From Candidatus Gastranaerophilales bacterium (lineage in GTDB: Bacteria > Cyanobacteriota > Vampirovibrionia > Gastranaerophilales > Gastranaerophilaceae), in NCBI GenBank assembly GCA_947624975.1, contig CANQMP010000001.1, forward strand, positions 1 through 64,000: a stretch of 64,000 nt of DNA, read 5' to 3'. Position numbers and translations under genes: made by a program. Numbering within the stretch: the stretch's first letter is position 1; every line of letters starts with the position of its first letter. This document shows, piece by piece, positions 23,425 to 31,825 of the stretch. The notes under the pieces are model-generated. The model was not told where the DNA came from. It made no database searches and worked only from the letters and a program-made list of their open reading frames with translations.

Positions 23425-24288
23425 TTATCCCTTAATTTGACTCATAACTTCATCAGCGAAGTTTTCCTGACGTTTTTCAAGTCCTTCGCCAAGCATGTAT
23501 CTTGTGAACGCTTTAACTTCAAGTTTGCCTTCTATCAACTGTCCGACGGTAACGTCAGGATTTTTGATAAACGGCTGTTCAAGAAGAACTCTGCTTGCCA
23601 TAAGCTTGTTTACTCTGCCTTCAACGATTTTTGCTCTGATTTGTTCGGGCTTTTTGAGTAAATCTTCTTTACCCATTTCGATTTCGGTTTCGTGGTCGAT
23701 AACCGACTGCGGAATTTCCGCTCTTGAAATAAATTCGGGGGCGGATGATGCTATATGCAAGCATATATCGTTCATTAACTCGTCGTCTTTTTTATCTGTT
23801 TGAATAAGAACGCCGATTTTGCCGTTGTGAACGTATGATGCCGTGTTGCCTTCGTAGCGGACAAATCTTCTGAAAGTAATTTTTTCACCGATAGATGCGA
23901 TTTTTTCTTTTATAACTTCAGAAATCACTTTACCGCATTTGGGGCAATTATAGTTTAACAAAGCATCAACGTCTGCGGGATTTGATTTTGCGACAACTTC
24001 AGCCAAGCATGATGTTAACTCTTTGAATTCTTCATTTTTAGCAACGAAGTCAGTTTCGCAGTTAACTTCAACCAAAGCACCGCAATCACTTTGAACAGAT
24101 GCTGCAACAAGTCCTTCTGCGGCAATTCTACCCATTTTTTTATCGGCAGAGGCAATACCTTTTTGGCGCAAAACCTCCATTGCCTTTTCCATATCTCCGT
24201 CGGTTTCGACAAGTGCTTTTTTTGCATCCATCATGCCTGCGCCTGTTTTATCACGGAGTTCTTTTACCATTTGAGCTGTAATATTCAT
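23425..24288 (-). CDS. tsf: Elongation factor Ts
   Basis: A 287-residue guanine-nucleotide exchange factor for EF-Tu. The N-terminal UBA-like domain MVKELRDKTGAGMMDAKKAL and the core TDFVAKNEEF motif are diagnostic; a C-terminal extension ends FADEVMSQIKG. An insert with a CPKC motif (NYNCPKCGKVISEVIKEKI) is not present in E. coli EF-Ts and resembles zinc-ribbon inserts in some lineages. Follows rpsB with a 60-bp gap in the classical order. Confidence 0.95.
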   Translation of the reverse strand: MNITAQMVKELRDKTGAGMMDAKKALVETDGDMEKAMEVLRQKGIASADKKMGRIAAEGLVAASVQSDCGALVEVNCETDFVAKNEEFKELTSCLAEVVAKSNPADVDALLNYNCPKCGKVISEVIKEKIASIGEKITFRRFVRYEGNTASYVHNGKIGVLIQTDKKDDELMNDICLHIASSAPEFISRAEIPQSVIDHETEIEMGKEDLLKKPEQIRAKIVEGRVNKLMASRVLLEQPFIKNPDVTVGQLIEGKLEVKAFTRYMLGEGLEKRQENFADEVMSQIKG

Positions 24289-24348
24289 TTATATTCTCCT
24301 TCTTTATTGCGAATTAGTGAAAAGACAAGCTTTTCACTAAAATCGACA

Positions 24349-25140
24349 TTATTTTGTTTCTTCAGTTGTTTCTTCGGGTTGTGCCGCAGCTTCGGTAACA
24401 CCTGCATCTTCAGCCTTAATCGACTCGACTTTTTTGTTTGCGTTGATATTTGCTTCTCTAAGCTGTTTACCTTCCAAAACCGCATCAGCAAGTTTTGTTG
24501 TGATAAGCTTAATTGAGCGGATAGCGTCGTCGTTTCCGGGGATTATGTAGTTAATTCCGTCGGGGTCAGCGTTTGTATCCGCAAGGCAGATAACTGGAAT
24601 ACCGAGTTTGTTAGCTTCCTGAATTGCAATATCTTCTTTTTCCTGATCAATAATAAAGATAATATCGGGTAAACCTCTCATATCTTTGATACCGCCTAAA
24701 GTTTTGCTTAATTTGCCGAGTTCTCTGTTCAATCTTGCGATTTCTTTTTTCGGTAACTTATCGGCATGACCCGAGTTCATAAAGTCTTCGAGTTCTCTCA
24801 ATTTATTAACACGACCTCTGATAGTTTCAAAGTTGGTGAGCATACCGCCTAACCATCTTCTGTTAATGTAATATGCACCTGATCTTTGTGCTTCTTCGGC
24901 TACGACTTCGGCAGCCTGTTTTTTTGTTCCGACGAACAAAATGTTTTTACCTCTTGCCGCAAATTCTCTTACTGCAGCGTAAGCTTCGTCAAGCAAATCG
25001 GTCGTTTTGCGTAAATCCAAAACGTAAATTCCGTTTCTTGCACCGTAAATATACGGTTTCATTTTGGGGTTCCATCTTTGGGTTTGGTGTCCGAAATGTA
25101 CACCTGCTTCTAAAAGTTCAATCATAGATGCTGTTGGCAT
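24349..25140 (-). CDS. rpsB: 30S ribosomal protein S2
   Basis: A 263-residue S2 protein. Diagnostic stretches are [46 protein letters not shown] and [21 protein letters not shown] (read [18 protein letters not shown]). An acidic, alanine-rich tail ([15 protein letters not shown]) follows. It is the first gene of the leftward rpsB-tsf operon, with AAGGAG upstream. Confidence 0.95.
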   Translation of the reverse strand: MPTASMIELLEAGVHFGHQTQRWNPKMKPYIYGARNGIYVLDLRKTTDLLDEAYAAVREFAARGKNILFVGTKKQAAEVVAEEAQRSGAYYINRRWLGGMLTNFETIRGRVNKLRELEDFMNSGHADKLPKKEIARLNRELGKLSKTLGGIKDMRGLPDIIFIIDQEKEDIAIQEANKLGIPVICLADTNADPDGINYIIPGNDDAIRSIKLITTKLADAVLEGKQLREANINANKKVESIKAEDAGVTEAAAQPEETTEETK

Positions 25141-25295
25141 CGGTTTTTCTCCTTATGTTTATGTATTGTACTACGGGTTAAACTGTCCCATTCCTAACCG
25201 GAACTAGGGCGAACCTATCAGACCAGTGTAACCGTTTATATAATAATATAAAAATAAGTTTTTGCAAATTCTGTATTTAGAATTATTAACAAAAG
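25141..25295 (-). promoter_or_regulatory. rpsB 5' leader, possibly structured
   Basis: About 155 bp upstream of rpsB. It has GC-richer segments (ACTGGTCTGATAGGTTCGCC and TAGTTCCGGTTAGGAATGGG on the minus strand) in an otherwise AT-rich spacer, as expected of the autoregulatory rpsB leader RNA known in many bacteria. No base-by-base match to a described leader was made. Confidence 0.4.
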
Positions 25296-25314
25296 AAAAC
25301 GGACATTCCGTTTT
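25296..25314 (-). terminator. Terminator of cobO
   Basis: AAAACGGA (25296-25303) and TCCGTTTT (25307-25314) form a perfect 8-bp stem; on the minus strand the stem is followed by CTTTTG. It separates cobO from the rpsB leader. Confidence 0.65.
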
Positions 25315-25381
25315 GGGGAAAGTCCGGCATTTCATTTCTGAAACAAAAAGGATTTACATTAAAACTATTCCAAATCTCCAA

Positions 25382-25927
25382 TTAGTATTCTATACCCTGT
25401 CTTGCCATTACGCCGATATCGAAGTAATGTTTGATAGGTTTCATTTCGGTAACAAGGTGCGCCATCGCTTTCAATTCGGGGTGAGCGTAGCGTCCCGTTA
25501 AAACTATTTCAAGGTTTTCGGGTTTGTGAAGGAGAGCCTCTTTCACTTCCGAAACTTTTATCATATTCATTGCCGTGCAAATGTTTATTTCATCAAGGAT
25601 AATAAGCTGGTATTCGCCCGAGTTAATAGCTTTTTTAGCGAATTCCCATCCTCTTTGTGCCTCTTTAAAATCTTCCATGCATACGTTATGAGAATAGCAT
25701 ACTCTGTCCATTCCGAATTGAACAACGTCAAGATTAGGTAAAAACTTGGACGAAGATACGATTTCGCCGTAGGAAGTCGCACTGTCACCTTTGGTAAACT
25801 GAATGATAAGAACTTTCCAGCCGTGTCCGAGTGCTCTTAGAGCCAACCCTAATGATGCTGTTGTCTTACCTTTTCCATCTCCCGTATAGATTTGTATGTA
25901 ACCATGTTCTAACACTACTACCTCCAA
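25382..25927 (-). CDS. cobO: Cob(I)alamin adenosyltransferase (CobO/BtuR/CobA type)
   Basis: A 181-residue enzyme transferring the adenosyl group of ATP to corrinoid cobalt. It has the P-loop IYTGDGKGKTTASLGLALRA, the strand VLIIQFTKG and LIILDEINICTAMNMI, and ends with a short DIGVMARQGIEY tail. Family length is about 180-200 residues. It stands alone here with its own terminator, so it may serve cobalamin salvage rather than a full local pathway. Confidence 0.92.
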   Translation of the reverse strand: MEVVVLEHGYIQIYTGDGKGKTTASLGLALRALGHGWKVLIIQFTKGDSATSYGEIVSSSKFLPNLDVVQFGMDRVCYSHNVCMEDFKEAQRGWEFAKKAINSGEYQLIILDEINICTAMNMIKVSEVKEALLHKPENLEIVLTGRYAHPELKAMAHLVTEMKPIKHYFDIGVMARQGIEY

Positions 25928-26408
25928 AAAACATAAGTTCTCTCTATCTACATTTTAACGTATTGACGTAAATGTTTAATCGTTCTAAAGATGGATAATT
26001 TCCTAGGGCAAAGGATGTATCCCCCAAAACGTATTATAATCATAAAATAAAACCGAAAAAAAATAACGTTATTTTACCCGTCCATGCCAATCTTTTTACA
26101 ATTATTTTTTTAAAGAATCCTCTAATTGACAATTTGTTTGAATTTCGCGTTTGCGGATTTTTTGAGAAAAAATTTACATAATTTTTGTAAATTAAATGTT
26201 AAAAACTCTTGCAAAGTTTGAAAGAACTCATGGCATGCTTATTTCGGCATGAATTTATTTTGTAAATGTTGTTAATATTTTTTTAAATTTCTTCAAAGAA
26301 AAATATTAAAAATTATTGTAAACTTATGTAACAATTTTATAGAATAACTGCAATTTTATCGGGAAAAATCCGTTTATATATTTAAGAGTATAAATTTGAG
26401 AGAGTACT
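25928..26408. other. Gene-free AT-rich upstream region
   Basis: About 480 bp without a gene. A hairpin CATGGCATG...CGGCATG-like stretch near 26230-26252 and long A/T runs are visible. It contains the divergent promoters of cobO and of the 26409 gene. No recognised RNA or riboswitch. Confidence 0.5.
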
Positions 26409-27773
26409 ATGGTCGCAGGATTACAAGCCCCAAATTTTAATAATACAATGATTAAAAAGCAAGTTGCTCAGACTTTGTCAGAAACTTCAAGGAAGCCTGT
26501 GTACTCTACTGCTATTCCAAAAACAACTTCAAGTGTAGTTCTTCCTTCTTCAACAACAACCGCATCTACAGTCGGTAAAATAGCAACAAGTACCGGATAC
26601 AAAGCAAGTACCGGATACGGTATAGGTGCTCAAAGAAGTAATTCACCTTATGCAAGACCTGATGTATCAGGTACTGTAGCAAACTTCAACGCCTCTACTA
26701 CTCCGTTGATTTTGAAAGATCTAATGCCATCGGCACCTTCAATAAGCGGTCCTTCCAATAAAGCATCAATAACAGATATTATGGCAGGATTAAATATGAT
26801 TGCCGCTACAACCATGCAAATTACAAAAGACGTAAAAGATGCCAAAGGTAAACAAAAAACGGAAGATACAGGATTTAACTACGGAGATATATCCGGAGGC
26901 TTGGCAAGTAAACTCGACAAAGCCGAATCATTCGGTGAAATAAAAAATCTTGAACAAACTGCGGATAAACAGGCTAAAGAACTGTCAAGCGAATATGCAA
27001 AAACGGCTTCAAATGATACAAAAGCCATTGGAGAAAGCATTAAAAATATTTCTGCCGGACTTGAACTCGCAGGTGCAAATGTCGATGTAAGCAAACTAAA
27101 AACAAGCACTCTTAACTTTAATCCTGATGATATAAGCACTTATGATGATGCTGCAAGGACTATCAATTCCGATATCTCAGGCGTTGATGAATTCTTAAAT
27201 ACCGAAGTTAAACAAGGTATTGCAAAATGTGATGAAAAAGCGTCGGCATTAGGTACTCAGATACAAAGTCTTAAAGCTCAAATAGACACTGCTAAAGCTC
27301 AAGGACAAGATACAACCAAATTGGAACAACAGTTGAAGGAAGCAGAAAATCAGAAAAAATCCGTAGAAGATGCAAAAGGTAAACTGCAAAATGATGTAAC
27401 AAAAGCTGCGGATGATATGAAAAAAGATTTGGAAGCAAAACTCAAAGATCTCGGCAATGTTAAAGAATTCAAAGAAGAAGTCGCTGACAAGAAATTAGAA
27501 CTTGCAAAAGATCATGACAAAGAGATTTCCAAGAATAAAAAGAAAATGGATAACTTGTTATCCGACATCAAAAAATTGAAAGGCGACAGCACAAAAGCTG
27601 ATAAGTTGAAATCTAAGATTAATGAATTTAATACATTAGCCGGAAGAATGTCTGAGCTTAACGCATCTTTGAACAATATGGGCGATAAGACAATTAAAAC
27701 TTCCAAATTCTCATATACAATGCAAAACAGCAGCATAGAAACAAAATACACCACTGCATACGAAGATAAATAA
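26409..27773 (+). CDS. Coiled-coil protein of unknown function
   Basis: A 454-residue protein. Residues about 1-130 are low-complexity Ser/Thr-rich with a short internal repeat (STGYKASTGYG). Residues about 150-430 are lysine/glutamate-rich and heptad-like (LGTQIQSLKAQIDTAKAQGQ; LKEAENQKKSVEDAKGKLQN), so long coiled coils are expected. No signal peptide or membrane span. Long upstream spacer and own terminator suggest a separately controlled, possibly abundant or surface/secreted structural protein. Function unknown. Confidence 0.7.
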   Translation: MVAGLQAPNFNNTMIKKQVAQTLSETSRKPVYSTAIPKTTSSVVLPSSTTTASTVGKIATSTGYKASTGYGIGAQRSNSPYARPDVSGTVANFNASTTPLILKDLMPSAPSISGPSNKASITDIMAGLNMIAATTMQITKDVKDAKGKQKTEDTGFNYGDISGGLASKLDKAESFGEIKNLEQTADKQAKELSSEYAKTASNDTKAIGESIKNISAGLELAGANVDVSKLKTSTLNFNPDDISTYDDAARTINSDISGVDEFLNTEVKQGIAKCDEKASALGTQIQSLKAQIDTAKAQGQDTTKLEQQLKEAENQKKSVEDAKGKLQNDVTKAADDMKKDLEAKLKDLGNVKEFKEEVADKKLELAKDHDKEISKNKKKMDNLLSDIKKLKGDSTKADKLKSKINEFNTLAGRMSELNASLNNMGDKTIKTSKFSYTMQNSSIETKYTTAYEDK

Positions 27774-27850
27774 AATATATTAAAATATTTTTACATTAAC
27801 TTTACTTTTTGCGGTATTTAAGTTATGATAACAAAGCAGACAGCATTGTC

Positions 27851-27881
27851 AAAAAAGAACGGGACTCCTCGTTCTTTTTTT
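27851..27881 (+). terminator. Terminator between the coiled-coil gene and rimP
   Basis: AAAAAAGAACG (27851-27861) pairs with CGTTCTTTTTT (27870-27880). It lies 20 bp before rimP, so it could also act as an attenuator of the rimP-nusA operon. Confidence 0.8.
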
Positions 27882-27899
27882 AATTAATGAAAGGGTAAG

Positions 27900-28382
27900 A
27901 TGAAACAGGAAATTAACAGACACGAAATTTTGGAAAAAATTACACCGCTTATTGAAAATACTGCAATGCGGTTTGGTTATATTCCCATAGAAATCGAATT
28001 TGTCAAAGAAAACCACAGATGGTTTCTCAGAATTTATCTTTACTCAAAAGAAAAAGACGTTACTCTTGATGATTGCGAAAACGTAACCCGCAGTCTTTCG
28101 GACTTTTTAGACGAACTTATTCCCGTAAAGTATTATCTTGAAGTTTCTTCCCCCGGACTTGAACGAAAATTCAAATCGGAAAAGGAATTCATAATATTTA
28201 CGGGCAGAAGAATCAGCCTTAAACTTAAAAATCCGCTCGATGGCGAAACCGAAAAGATTTTTAAAGGCGAAATTCTTGATTATGACGAAAAAGAAGGACT
28301 GAAATTCTTCCGTTTTGATGACGGGCAGGAACTTCAAATTCCAAAAGAAAACATTCAGTCGGCAAAATTGTACATAGATTAA
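27900..28382 (+). CDS. rimP: Ribosome maturation factor RimP
   Basis: A 160-residue factor for 30S assembly. The N-terminal domain has a strand-rich pattern, CENVTRSLSDFLDE and YYLEVSSPGLERKFKSEKEF with the hallmark SSPG. The C-terminal SH3-like domain contains RRISLKL and EILDYDEKEGLKF. It precedes nusA by 22 bp, the standard order. Confidence 0.93.
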   Translation: MKQEINRHEILEKITPLIENTAMRFGYIPIEIEFVKENHRWFLRIYLYSKEKDVTLDDCENVTRSLSDFLDELIPVKYYLEVSSPGLERKFKSEKEFIIFTGRRISLKLKNPLDGETEKIFKGEILDYDEKEGLKFFRFDDGQELQIPKENIQSAKLYID

Positions 28383-28404
28383 AATAACGAAAGGAAATAA
28401 CAAA

Positions 28405-29640
28405 ATGATTAAAATCGGAACAGCACTTTTTGAAGCATGCGAAGAACTCGAAAGAGAAAGAGGAATTTCCAAAGAAATCCTTGTAGCATCGCTTTGTGAC
28501 GCTATGGTTGCAGCTTACAAAAAACACATGAGAATTAAAGAGGCAACAAATATCGAAGCAATTCTTGATGAGCAGTCAGGCGAAATCGGTGTTTTCAGAA
28601 CAAAACTCGTTGTGGATAACGTCGAAGATGAGGACACACAAATTACACTGAATGACGCCAAAGAAATTGCGGAAGACGTTGAAGTCGGCGATGAAATTAA
28701 AATTGAAGTTACGCCCGAACAATTCGGTCGTATTGCGGCTCAATCGGCTAAACAAGTTATTACTCAAAGAATAAGAGAAGCCGAAAGAGGACTCGTTTTG
28801 AACGAATTTCTCGATAAAAAAGGAACTTTGACAACAGGTATTATTCAGCGTGTTGAAAACAGAAACGTAATCGTTAACATCGGTAAAACAGACGCAATAA
28901 TGCCGCAAAAAGAACAAATCCCCGGAGAATACTACAAACCCGGCAACAGAATAAGAGTTTTTGTACTTAACGTTAAAGAAACGACAAGATTACCTCAGGT
29001 AATAGTTTCTCATGCTCATGCGGAAATCGTTCGTGAATTGTTTGAACTTGAAGTTCCCGAAATTGAGGACGGCATCGTTGAAATTAAATCCATTTCAAGA
29101 GAAGCAGGCTACAGAACCAAAATCGCCGTATGGTCAAACGACCCCGAAGTTGATTCCGTAGGAGCCTGCATCGGCCCGAGAGGAAGCAGAATTCAAACTA
29201 TCGTGTCAGAACTTAAAAATGAAAAAATTGATATCGTAAGATATTCCGAAGACCCCGTAGAATACATCGTTAACGCATTATCACCAGCAAGAGTGGTATC
29301 CGTTGATATTCTCGCAAACGATGAATACTCTCAGGAAGCTATGGTTGTAGTTCCTGACGACCAGTTGAGCCTTGCAATAGGCAGAGAAGGTCAAAACGTA
29401 AGACTCGCTCATAAACTTACGGGCTGGAAAATAGATATCAAGAGCGTTTCTCAAATGGAAAAAGCCGAAAGTCAAAACATGGCTAACTATGAAGAAAATA
29501 CGGAAGAATATTCAGACGACGAAGAACAGGTTGATGAACTTCAACAGGAAATTGAAGAAGAAATGAATCAACAGGAAATCGATGAAGAAGATTTCGCAGA
29601 AGAACCGACTGAAGAAGACTCGGAAGATGTTGAAGAATAA
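28405..29640 (+). CDS. nusA: Transcription termination/antitermination protein NusA
   Basis: A 411-residue RNA polymerase-binding protein. N-terminal domain about 1-125, S1 domain about 130-200 (GTLTTGIIQRVENRNVIVNI), KH1 with CIGPRGSRIQTIVSELKNEK and KH2 with LAIGREGQNVRLAHKLTGWK. A strongly acidic tail of about 50 residues (QQEIEEEMNQQEIDEEDFAE) replaces the AR repeats of E. coli. Downstream ylxR-infB are absent; a ZIP transporter follows. Confidence 0.95.
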   Translation: MIKIGTALFEACEELERERGISKEILVASLCDAMVAAYKKHMRIKEATNIEAILDEQSGEIGVFRTKLVVDNVEDEDTQITLNDAKEIAEDVEVGDEIKIEVTPEQFGRIAAQSAKQVITQRIREAERGLVLNEFLDKKGTLTTGIIQRVENRNVIVNIGKTDAIMPQKEQIPGEYYKPGNRIRVFVLNVKETTRLPQVIVSHAHAEIVRELFELEVPEIEDGIVEIKSISREAGYRTKIAVWSNDPEVDSVGACIGPRGSRIQTIVSELKNEKIDIVRYSEDPVEYIVNALSPARVVSVDILANDEYSQEAMVVVPDDQLSLAIGREGQNVRLAHKLTGWKIDIKSVSQMEKAESQNMANYEENTEEYSDDEEQVDELQQEIEEEMNQQEIDEEDFAEEPTEEDSEDVEE

Positions 29641-29667
29641 GAGAGGGGATTTTTCCCCCTCTTTTTT
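29641..29667 (+). terminator. Terminator of rimP-nusA
   Basis: GAGAGGGGA pairs with TCCCCCTC around a TTTT loop, followed by T6. Confidence 0.85.
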
Positions 29668-29696
29668 GTGTTAGAATTGTTCCGAAAGGGAAATAA

Positions 29697-30497
29697 ATGG
29701 AATTACCCAACAACTTTTTACCCGCAATGTTGATAACCTTTTTAGCCGGTCTTGCAACCACTATCGGCGGAGGTATTGCATTTATCGTTAAGAAAAACAG
29801 TCTGAAAGCTCTGTCCGTAGGACTCGGTTTTTCTGCGGGCGTGATGATTTTTCTTTCGTTTACCGACTTGCTGCCCGAAGCTGACAGACTTTTGTCGGTG
29901 AATTTTCCGTATTCACACGAATGGATTACGTTTGCGGGATTTATTACAGGCTTGGTTATTGCAATAATAATTGACTTCTTTTTACCCGATCACATCAACG
30001 AGGACGACGTTTTACACCCCGATAAACCTTCTCATGTGAAATATAAAATTAAACGTGCGGGATTATTTACGGCGATTGCAATTTGCGTACACAATTTTCC
30101 CGAAGGCATGGCTACATTTTTTACGACAACACAGAATATAACTCTGGGTTTGTCCGTGGGACTTGCTATTGCAATTCATAACATACCCGAAGGAATTGCG
30201 GTCGCTCTGCCTATATACCATGTCACGGGTAAAAAACGTTATGCAATGCTTTATGCGGCACTTTCCGGAACTACAGAACCCATCGGAGCTTTGGTCGGAA
30301 TGTTTGTTTTGGGAATGTTTCTTCCTCAAATACTTGCGGGAGCTTTAATGGCTGCCGTTGCTGGAATTATGATTTACATTTCTTTTGATACTCTGCTTCC
30401 GCTTGCCAAAGAGTACGGCGATTGGCACCAGTCGCTCGTCGGAATACTTTCGGGCATAATCGTTATGTGGATGAGCTTGATTTTAATCGGTGCTTAA
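29697..30497 (+). CDS. zupT: ZIP-family metal transporter (ZupT-like)
   Basis: A 266-residue inner-membrane transporter for Zn2+ or Fe2+. Eight hydrophobic spans are readable. Signature metal-binding helices are VHNFPEGMATFF (span 4) and IAIHNIPEGIAVALPIY (span 5), as in ZupT. A short acidic/His cytoplasmic loop (DHINEDDVLHPDKPSH) lies between spans 3 and 4. ATG at 29697 follows AAAGGGAAAT. Metal specificity is not readable from sequence. Confidence 0.92.
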   Translation: MELPNNFLPAMLITFLAGLATTIGGGIAFIVKKNSLKALSVGLGFSAGVMIFLSFTDLLPEADRLLSVNFPYSHEWITFAGFITGLVIAIIIDFFLPDHINEDDVLHPDKPSHVKYKIKRAGLFTAIAICVHNFPEGMATFFTTTQNITLGLSVGLAIAIHNIPEGIAVALPIYHVTGKKRYAMLYAALSGTTEPIGALVGMFVLGMFLPQILAGALMAAVAGIMIYISFDTLLPLAKEYGDWHQSLVGILSGIIVMWMSLILIGA

Positions 30498-30630
30498 TCC
30501 ATGTTTTCATGGATATGTTTTTATAAATACATTTTTGGGGACTTTTAAAATAATCTAAAAGAGTTATACTGAAAATGTGGTTAAGGTTCACGCCCTACAG
30601 ATGGCAAAATCGTTTACCACGGGAGGGTTC

Positions 30631-30993
30631 ATGGGATATATTCACTGCTGCGGTGCTTTGCACAAAACCAGAACTTACCGCATTGCCCCGCAGGATAAAT
30701 TTGTGCTTTGCGAAATTGATTACCTGACAAAATGCCCGATTTGCGGACATACGGTTGTTCAGCTTACAAGAATTGACGACAAAGATAACATTTCCGTCGT
30801 AAGAAAAGTGAACAGAAAAGCCAAAGACTTTTTCGCAAAATTGAAAAGCAAAATTCTTTATGAAATCAGACCGATAAGCTGCAGTCAGTTTAATAAAGGA
30901 AAATTTTACCTTTATTACAACGAATTTGGTGTGAAAAAACGCTGCTATTCTAATCTTAGCACACTGAAAATAGGACTTACCGAAAATAAATAA
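30631..30993 (+). CDS. Small protein with paired Cys motifs, next to the phage-like cluster
   Basis: A 120-residue protein; ATG at 30631 is chosen for the GGGAGG site 5 bases upstream, although the frame is open from 30577. It has CCGAL near the N terminus and CPICGH about residue 34, a likely zinc-binding pair, then a basic stretch (RKVNRKAKDFFAKLKSK) and LYYNEFGVKKRCYSNL. No family recognised. A perfect palindromic terminator separates it from the phage-like operon, so membership in it is uncertain. Confidence 0.6.
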   Translation: MGYIHCCGALHKTRTYRIAPQDKFVLCEIDYLTKCPICGHTVVQLTRIDDKDNISVVRKVNRKAKDFFAKLKSKILYEIRPISCSQFNKGKFYLYYNEFGVKKRCYSNLSTLKIGLTENK

Positions 30994-31023
30994 TCTAATC
31001 CTTAAATTATCTTACTCTGAATC

Positions 31024-31053
31024 GGGCGAAAAAATTTTTTCGCCCTTTATTTT
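31024..31053 (+). terminator. Terminator, perfect palindrome
   Basis: GGGCGAAAAAATTTTTTCGCCC (11-bp self-complementary arms, 31024-31045) followed by a T-rich run. It insulates the phage-like operon from upstream transcription. Confidence 0.85.
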
Positions 31054-31125
31054 TTTAGGAAATATTATTAAAATACTTAAAAATTTTTTTAGTATGCTTG
31101 TCATGATAGATAAAGGAATTTAAAA

Positions 31126-31416
31126 ATGGCTATATCCCCTAAGGAATATGAAGTTTTAACATTGGCAGCACTAGGGTTTTCGGACAAAGAAACAGCCGTA
31201 ATCCTGAAAATATCTTACGGAACGGTGAGAAATCATATTGATAGAGCGGTTCTGAAACTCAATGCCCAAAACAAAACTCATGCAGTAATGATTTACAAAA
31301 TGAAAAACAAGCAATGGCTTGAGGAATTTTATGAAAAGAATAATTTTACATTGGACAGCAGGAACATATTATCCGACGGCTTACGAGAAGGAACATTACC
31401 ATTTCCTCGTAGATAA
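31126..31416 (+). CDS. LuxR-type HTH regulator at the head of the phage-like operon
   Basis: A 96-residue protein with a GerE/LuxR DNA-binding domain: ISPKEYEVLTLAALGFSDKE, then ILKISYGTVRNHIDRAVLKL with the recognition helix. There is no receiver domain. Its last 86 bp overlap the amidase gene in another frame. RBS AAAGGAA lies upstream. As first gene after an insulating terminator it may control the structural cluster (inference). An alternative is a TerS-like or sigma-like phage HTH. Confidence 0.72.
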   Translation: MAISPKEYEVLTLAALGFSDKETAVILKISYGTVRNHIDRAVLKLNAQNKTHAVMIYKMKNKQWLEEFYEKNNFTLDSRNILSDGLREGTLPFPRR

Positions 31417-31822
31417 GGACGGGAAAGTTCATAACGGCAAATTCAAGCCCGAAAATAATGAAGTTTGCAAACCGGGAAATTATGCCGCCCACACAGGCGG
31501 CGGAAACACAGGAAGCATCGGAGTGGCGATTTGTGCCATGGCAGGCTTTGTCAACGGAAAAAATACGGGCAAATACCCCATAACAAAAAAACAATTTGAA
31601 AGTACGATGGAGTTTTGTGCGAAACTTTTAAACAAGTACAAACTTGGCATTACACCGCAAACACTTATGACTCACTATGAATTCGGATTAAAAAACCCGA
31701 AAACCACCAGTGCAGGTAAAATAGATATAATTTACATCCCGTCTTATCCATGGGTCACAAAAGATGAAGTCGGAAGTTTTATTCGCTCAAAAGTGAAATG
31801 GTACAAATTAAAAGGAGTATAA
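31331..31822 (+). CDS. N-acetylmuramoyl-L-alanine amidase (endolysin-like)
   Basis: A 163-residue Amidase_2-fold enzyme cutting the amide between MurNAc and L-Ala in peptidoglycan. Zinc-ligand and active-site stretches are MKRIILHWTAG, HYHFLVDKDG, AAHTGGGNTGSIGVAI and LMTHYEFGLKNP. ATG at 31331 with GAGG 7 bases upstream is preferred to a TTG at 31319. No signal peptide or binding domain, as in compact phage endolysins or gene-transfer-agent lysins. The next gene starts 3 bp later. Confidence 0.85.
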   Translation: MKRIILHWTAGTYYPTAYEKEHYHFLVDKDGKVHNGKFKPENNEVCKPGNYAAHTGGGNTGSIGVAICAMAGFVNGKNTGKYPITKKQFESTMEFCAKLLNKYKLGITPQTLMTHYEFGLKNPKTTSAGKIDIIYIPSYPWVTKDEVGSFIRSKVKWYKLKGV

Positions 31823-31825
31823 AAT

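Noticed and set aside
23425-25140. rRNA operon or other large RNA genes in the window
   Set aside because: No stretch with rRNA-like conserved sequence was seen; the GC-richer parts are coding.
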